Below are positions 57,745-64,000 of a stretch of 64,000 nt of DNA, in pieces. The number at the start of each line of letters is the position of its first letter. The stretch's first letter is position 1. Position numbers and translations under genes: made by a program. The notes under the pieces are model-generated. The model searched no databases and was not told the DNA's origin. It was given only the letters and a program-made list of their open reading frames with translations. The stretch lies in contig JAJZUZ010000001.1 in NCBI GenBank assembly GCA_021845965.1, positions 120,261 through 184,260 of the forward strand, in the 5' to 3' direction. The stretch is from Pseudomonadota bacterium (GTDB lineage Bacteria > Pseudomonadota > Gammaproteobacteria > Burkholderiales > Burkholderiaceae_C).

Positions 57745-57771
57745 AGTTTTGCACCAATTTGGTGCAAAACT
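57745..57771. promoter_or_regulatory. Perfect 12-base inverted repeat, NtrC-site-like
   Basis: Arms at 57745-57756 and 57760-57771 flank ATT; the core TTTTGCACCA-ATT-TGGTGCAAAA matches the NtrC consensus TGCACCA-N3-TGGTGCA. No T tract follows, so it is a poor intrinsic terminator for petABC. It lies 66 bases upstream of sspA. Confidence 0.55.
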
Positions 57772-57836
57772 TGAATTCCATGGAGTGGGTTTGCGACAAT
57801 GCAGCCCACTCTTTTATTTTCTAGGAGCTTTTCCTC

Positions 57837-58448
57837 ATGATGGTGCTGTATTCGGGCACGACTTGCCCCTTCTCCCACCGTTGCCGCTTTGTCCTGTTCG
57901 AGAAGGGCATGGATTTCGAGATCCGCGACGTGGATCTGTATAACAAGCCGGAAGACATCAGTGTCATGAACCCCTACGGCCAGGTGCCGATTCTGGTGGA
58001 ACGCGACCTGATTCTCTACGAGTCGAACATCATCAACGAGTACATTGACGAGCGCTTCCCCCACCCGCAGCTCATGCCCGGCGATCCGGTGGACCGCGCC
58101 CGCGTGCGCCTGTTCCTGCTCAATTTCGAAAAGGAGCTGTTTGTCCATGTGTCCACGCTGGAATCGCGTGCCGCCAAGAGCAATGAAAAGGCTCTTGAGA
58201 AAGCCCGAGCCCACATCCGGGACCGCCTGACCCAATTGGCTCCGGTGTTCCTGAAGAACAAGTACATGCTGGGCGAGAACTTCTCCATGCTGGATGTGGC
58301 CATCGCGCCCCTGTTGTGGCGTCTGGACTACTACGGGATCGAGCTCAGCAAGAATGCCGCCCCGCTGCTGAAGTACGCGGAGCGGATCTTCTCGCGTCCG
58401 GCCTATATCGAGGCGCTGACGCCGTCCGAGAAGGTGATGCGCAAGTAA
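57837..58448 (+). CDS. sspA: Stringent starvation protein A (GST-fold)
   Basis: RNA-polymerase-associated protein of glutathione-S-transferase fold, linked to acid and starvation survival. 203 residues; ATG 57837 or the adjacent ATG 57840. N-terminal thioredoxin-like domain with YSGTTCPFSHRCRFVL, the conserved PYGQVPILVE turn and helical C-domain. AGGAG about 9 bases upstream. A weak promoter (TTGCGA 57791, TATTTT 57815) may serve sspAB. sspB follows after 19 bases. Confidence 0.94.
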   Translation: MMVLYSGTTCPFSHRCRFVLFEKGMDFEIRDVDLYNKPEDISVMNPYGQVPILVERDLILYESNIINEYIDERFPHPQLMPGDPVDRARVRLFLLNFEKELFVHVSTLESRAAKSNEKALEKARAHIRDRLTQLAPVFLKNKYMLGENFSMLDVAIAPLLWRLDYYGIELSKNAAPLLKYAERIFSRPAYIEALTPSEKVMRK

Positions 58449-58467
58449 GGCCCGGGACGACCTGTCG

Positions 58468-58974
58468 ATGATGAATGCCAGCGGGACCAGTTCCACCCGC
58501 CCTTACCTGATCCGCGCTCTCTACGAGTGGTGCACCGACAATGGCCTGACGCCCTACGTGGCGGTGCGCGCCGACGACACGGTGCGCGTGCCGCGCGAAT
58601 ATGTGAAGGATGGTGAGATCGTGCTGAACATCAGCATGGATGCCACCAGCGCGCTCAAGCTGGGCAACGACTACATCGAGTTCAAGGCCCGTTTCGCCGG
58701 CGTCGCCCGGGACATCATGATCCCGGTCGGCAAGGTGATGGCGATCTACGCCCGCGAAAGTGGGCAGGGCATGGCCTTTCCGCCGGAAGAGGAGCCAGCG
58801 GCGCCGGCCTCCGGTCCGGATATCACGGCAAGCGTCGGGGGCGGCGAAACAGGCGACGCAGGCGCTGCGCCAGGCCTGAGCCGGGTCGAAACGGGGCGTA
58901 ACGACACTGAGGAGCCACCCGAGCCGCCCAAGCCTGGGGGCGGTGCGCGTCCGGCGCTCAAACGAGTGAAATGA
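58468..58974 (+). CDS. sspB: ClpXP adaptor SspB
   Basis: Specificity factor that hands ssrA-tagged proteins to ClpXP. 168 residues. The substrate-binding fold spans about 8-105 (YLIRALYEWCTDNGLTPYVAV ... FKARFAGVARDIMIPVG). An acidic, Pro/Gly-rich linker follows. The last residues, RPALKRVK, resemble the ClpX-binding tail (LRVVK) of E. coli SspB. Start is ATG 58468 or the adjacent 58471. Pairs with sspA. Confidence 0.94.
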   Translation: MMNASGTSSTRPYLIRALYEWCTDNGLTPYVAVRADDTVRVPREYVKDGEIVLNISMDATSALKLGNDYIEFKARFAGVARDIMIPVGKVMAIYARESGQGMAFPPEEEPAAPASGPDITASVGGGETGDAGAAPGLSRVETGRNDTEEPPEPPKPGGGARPALKRVK

Positions 58975-59025
58975 AGCCGCCAGCCCTGACCGCCCATGCG
59001 AGGGGCTAGGCTAGAATTCCAGCGT

Positions 59026-59101
59026 GCCGATTTAGCTCAGTTGGTAGAGCAACCGCCTTGTAAGCGGTAGGTCGTCAGTTCGAATCCGACAATCGGCACC
59101 A
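59026..59101 (+). tRNA. tRNA-Thr (anticodon TGT)
   Basis: 76 bases with a 7-bp acceptor stem (GCCGATT/AATCGGC), D-loop AGCTCAGTTGGTAGAGC, anticodon stem ACCGC/GCGGT, loop CTTGTAA with TGT at 59059-59061, TTCGAATCC T-loop and encoded CCA end. TAGAAT at 59012-59017 is a fair -10. Downstream T-rich patches (59116-59140) have no clear hairpin. Confidence 0.97.
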
Positions 59102-59144
59102 CTTGATCGCCAATTCCGTGCCTTTTTCCGTCCTTTTCCGCCTA

Positions 59145-59456
59145 TCAGCGACTGGCGGGCATTTGTACTCTGAGACGGATTGAGCTAACCTCCCATCCCT
59201 TGGTGCGCAGATGGGCTTCCATCGCCGGCAGCAGCTGGCGAAGCTTGGCCGCTGCGGCATTGCTGTTAACAATCAGACACCAATTCGGCCCGTCGATCGG
59301 TCCGGCTTTGATCGCCGGACGGAGCGCGGCCGGTATCATCGGTTCAACGGCCTTGAGCCGGGCGAGGGAGTCCCGACTGAGTTCGGTCAGCCGAGCCAGG
59401 GTGGGGGAATCCTGCGTCGCTTGCTGCAGCGTGACAGGATGATTGCGGCGGGTCAT
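59145..59456 (-). CDS. DciA-like protein (DUF721)
   Basis: 103-residue basic protein of the DUF721/DciA family; DciA loads the DnaB helicase in bacteria lacking DnaC. Recognised by its length, the KH-like beta-alpha pattern GPNWCLIVNSNAAAAKLRQLLPAMEAHLRTKGW, and its position beside the M23 peptidase and secA, where betaproteobacteria keep this gene. Convergent with the tRNA and divergent from the M23 gene, 29 bases apart. Assignment rests mostly on context and size. Confidence 0.75.
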   Translation of the reverse strand: MTRRNHPVTLQQATQDSPTLARLTELSRDSLARLKAVEPMIPAALRPAIKAGPIDGPNWCLIVNSNAAAAKLRQLLPAMEAHLRTKGWEVSSIRLRVQMPASR

Positions 59457-59485
59457 CGTCCGGCGATGGTTGGAGAGGAAAAGAG

Positions 59486-60640
59486 ATGCATTTGATTATC
59501 ACGGATGCCTGGCTGGCCAAAAGCCGTGCGATCCATCTGAGTGGTACCAAGCTGCTGCTGGCCGGCCTGAGCCTGTCGCTCGCCCTGATGCTGGTTGCGG
59601 CGGGCTTGTATCACTGGGTTTTCCTCAAGGGTGCGCGCGAAGGCTGGCCGGTGATCGGTGCCTTGGTCAAGCTGGTGGTCAAGGACGAATTTGCCTTGCG
59701 TGACCGCTTCATGCGCGAGAATCTGGACATGATGGCCAAGCGCCTGGGCGAGATGCAGGCCAAGCTGCTGCAGCTCGAGTCGCTGGGGGAGCGTGTTTCG
59801 GGCCTCGCAGGCATCAACCCCGCCGATATCAAAGCCAAGCCGGGGCAGGGCGGTGCGCTTGTGTCGGGCCGCCCCCTGACCATGGACGAGTTGCAGACGA
59901 CGCTGGCCGACCTGGATCGCGTTGCGGACCAGCGTACCGATCTATTGTCCGTCATGGAGTCGCGCCTGTTCGAGCAGAAGGTGCGCAGCATGATGATCCC
60001 GACGCAGCACCCGGTGGCCGTCGGCGGCGCTGGCTCCGGTTTTGGCTGGCGTATTGACCCCTTCACCGGGCGCTCCGCCTTACACACCGGAATCGACTAT
60101 CAGGCGGGCATCGGTACTGCCATCCTCGCTGCTGCCGGCGGCGTGGTGGTCACGCAGGAATTCAGGCCGGATTACGGCAACATGATCGAGATCGACCATG
60201 GCAAGGACCTGATTACGCGCTATGCCCACGCCTCCAAGGTGATGGTCAAGAAGGGTGATCTGGTCAAGCGCGGGCAGAAGATCGGCGAAGTAGGCACGAC
60301 CGGACGTTCGACCGGCCCCCATCTTCACTTCGAAGTGCTCGTCCGTGGGGTGCCGCAGGATCCGCAGAAATTCATGAATGCCGGCCGCAGCCTGCCGGCA
60401 CAGCAGATGGCCCTGGCGCCGACGCCGGTCCCGCTGCCGGCGCGGCCGGCAGCCATGGTGCAAGCACCGAAGCCCGCGACGCCCACCATCACGCAAAGTG
60501 CCGCTGCGGCACCGGCGCAGTCCCCCCGTCCCCCGCCCCCCGTAGCCGCCACGCTTGCGCCGCTTGCCGCCGCGGCGACGGCCATGGCGGCGCAACCTCC
60601 GCAAGCAGCTGCTCCGGCTGCACCTGTGGCGCAAAGGTAA
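59486..60640 (+). CDS. M23 (LytM/NlpD-type) peptidoglycan endopeptidase
   Basis: 384-residue membrane-anchored peptidase. A helix at about 23-47 anchors it, a coiled coil (about 70-100) follows, and the LytM domain has the zinc ligands H200 and D204 (LHTGIDYQ) and H281 in H279-L-H281-F. The active motifs are complete, so it may be enzymatic. The tail (about 305-384) is Ala/Pro-rich and low complexity. An AGAGGA ribosome site precedes the ATG. The TAA stop is part of a TAAAAT hexamer. Confidence 0.92.
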   Translation: MHLIITDAWLAKSRAIHLSGTKLLLAGLSLSLALMLVAAGLYHWVFLKGAREGWPVIGALVKLVVKDEFALRDRFMRENLDMMAKRLGEMQAKLLQLESLGERVSGLAGINPADIKAKPGQGGALVSGRPLTMDELQTTLADLDRVADQRTDLLSVMESRLFEQKVRSMMIPTQHPVAVGGAGSGFGWRIDPFTGRSALHTGIDYQAGIGTAILAAAGGVVVTQEFRPDYGNMIEIDHGKDLITRYAHASKVMVKKGDLVKRGQKIGEVGTTGRSTGPHLHFEVLVRGVPQDPQKFMNAGRSLPAQQMALAPTPVPLPARPAAMVQAPKPATPTITQSAAAAPAQSPRPPPPVAATLAPLAAAATAMAAQPPQAAAPAAPVAQR

Positions 60641-60682
60641 AATCGGACGCTCCCCCTGCCGGCGCCGCAAGATGCCGGGGTT

Positions 60683-60717
60683 GGCCGTCACCTGAGCAGG
60701 TGACGGCCTTAGTCTTT
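60683..60717 (+). terminator. Terminator-like hairpin in the M23 - secA gap
   Basis: A perfect 11-base stem (GGCCGTCACCT 60683-60693, AGGTGACGGCC 60698-60708) with loop GAGC is followed by TTAGTCTTT, a broken T tract. It may end the M23 transcript. It lies 60 bases before the secA ATG and could also attenuate transcription from an upstream TAAAAT (60638-60643). Confidence 0.65.
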
Positions 60718-60777
60718 ACTGAATAAGGATTGCACGACGTCGCGGGCCACGCAGGCCGGTGCGTCGGGACAGCGCTC

Positions 60778-63522
<2,745 letters not shown>

Positions 63523-63562
63523 GCGTCGTTCGTCCCTCTTTCTACTGATTTCGAGTTGCACC

Positions 63563-64000
63563 ATGCCCGTCAACCTGTCTGCTCCTGACCCGGCCGTACT
63601 CTTTCCCATTGCCGGCGTGCGTATCGGCGTGGCCGAAGCCGGTGTGCGCAAGGCCAATCGCAAGGACCTGACGGTCGTGCTGCTTGACCACGGGGCATCG
63701 GTGGCCGGCGTGTTCACCCAAAACCGTTTCTGCGCAGCGCCGGTGCAGGTGTGCCGCGAACATCTGGCGGCTGGCAAGGGCATCCGCGCCATGGTGATCA
63801 ACACGGGCAACGCCAATGCCGGTACCGGTCAGGAAGGGCTCAAGCGGGCGCGCAGCACGTGTGCGGCGCTGGCCAGGCATCTGGACATTGCGGCGGAGCA
63901 GGTACTGCCCTTTTCGACTGGCGTCATCATGGAGCAGCTGCCACACGACCGCATCGCGGCCGGCCTGCCCGCTGCGCTCGCGGACGCGCGCGAGGACAAT
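63563..64000 (+). CDS. argJ: Glutamate N-acetyltransferase / amino-acid acetyltransferase ArgJ, 5' part (runs off the right edge)
   Basis: Bifunctional or monofunctional ornithine acetyltransferase of arginine synthesis. ATG 63563 starts a frame of 146 codons open to the end of the window. It shows [14 protein letters not shown] near the N-terminus, the [12 protein letters not shown] segment and the [13 protein letters not shown] loop typical of ArgJ. The autocleavage threonine lies past the edge. It follows secA by 40 bases, the usual betaproteobacterial neighbour. Confidence 0.95.
   Translation, partial: MPVNLSAPDPAVLFPIAGVRIGVAEAGVRKANRKDLTVVLLDHGASVAGVFTQNRFCAAPVQVCREHLAAGKGIRAMVINTGNANAGTGQEGLKRARSTCAALARHLDIAAEQVLPFSTGVIMEQLPHDRIAAGLPAALADAREDN

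Noticed and set aside
57745-57771. Intrinsic terminator of petABC
   Set aside because: The stem is perfect but AT-rich at its base, and it is followed by TGAATTCC with no T tract.
57760-57775. Sigma54 (-24/-12) promoter near the NtrC-like palindrome
   Set aside because: TGGTGC-N5-TTGAA has GG and GA at the key spacing rather than GG and GC, and it overlaps the palindrome arm. Too weak to call.

Overview
The window is a gene-dense stretch (about 64-66% G+C by eye) of a betaproteobacterial chromosome, most likely order Burkholderiales and probably Comamonadaceae or a close relative. The evidence is synteny: mrcA divergent from pilMNOPQ-aroKB, an mlaFEDACB block running through a BolA gene and murA into a his operon and tatABC, petABC followed by sspAB, and a DciA-type gene, an M23 peptidase and secA before argJ. 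A palindromic repeat in hisI also resembles repeats I associate with Comamonadaceae. No gap between genes exceeds 300 bases. Nearly everything is core metabolism or cell-envelope biology; I found no prophage, CRISPR array, rRNA or plasmid backbone.

Layout. 1-2.5 kb: 5' part of metK (minus) and two tandem LpxL-type acyltransferases. 2.5-4.2 kb (minus): an alpha/beta hydrolase and engB. 4.2-10.3 kb: cytochrome c4, a candidate small RNA with a strong terminator, resB-ccsB cytochrome c maturation genes, and msrP-msrQ. 10.2-15.5 kb: an oxygen-binding di-iron-type metallo-beta-lactamase protein behind an FNR-like site, lptM-lysA divergent from cyaY, and PBP1A. 15.7-26.6 kb: pilMNOPQ, aroKB, dgt, an MFS transporter, a DUF1415 protein and an orphan methyltransferase. 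26.6-34.2 kb: a glycine-zipper lipoprotein, a solitary REP-type tyrosine transposase with relic repeats, and gltBD. 34.5-40.3 kb: the Mla lipid-transport system, an ABC exporter and a BolA protein. 40.4-51.4 kb: murA, hisGDCBHA, a sugar-phosphate mutarotase, hisFIE, a HIT protein and tatABC. 51.4-54.7 kb: an HtrA protease (minus), a cysteine-rich orphan, a Nif3-like protein and pdxA. 54.9-59.0 kb: petABC (cytochrome bc1) and sspAB. 59.0-64.0 kb: tRNA-Thr(UGU), a DciA-like gene (minus), an M23 peptidase, secA and the 5' part of argJ.

Themes. Envelope genes are frequent: lipid A-type acyl transfer, LptM, Mla, PBP1A, type IV pilus assembly, Tat, Sec and an HtrA protease. Respiration is the second theme: cytochrome c4, the ResB/CcsB heme-ligation system and the bc1 complex form one electron-transport module, and the Rieske subunit and MsrP look like Tat substrates. 

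The most interesting signals are regulatory: a perfect FNR/CRP-type palindrome at about -41.5 of the di-iron MBL gene; an NtrC-like palindrome between petC and sspA; a structured RNA candidate ending in a terminator just before resB; a repeat captured in-frame by hisI; and several genes whose -10-like hexamer sits 6-7 bases before the start codon, which suggests leaderless mRNAs. I did not find a clearly new multi-gene system.
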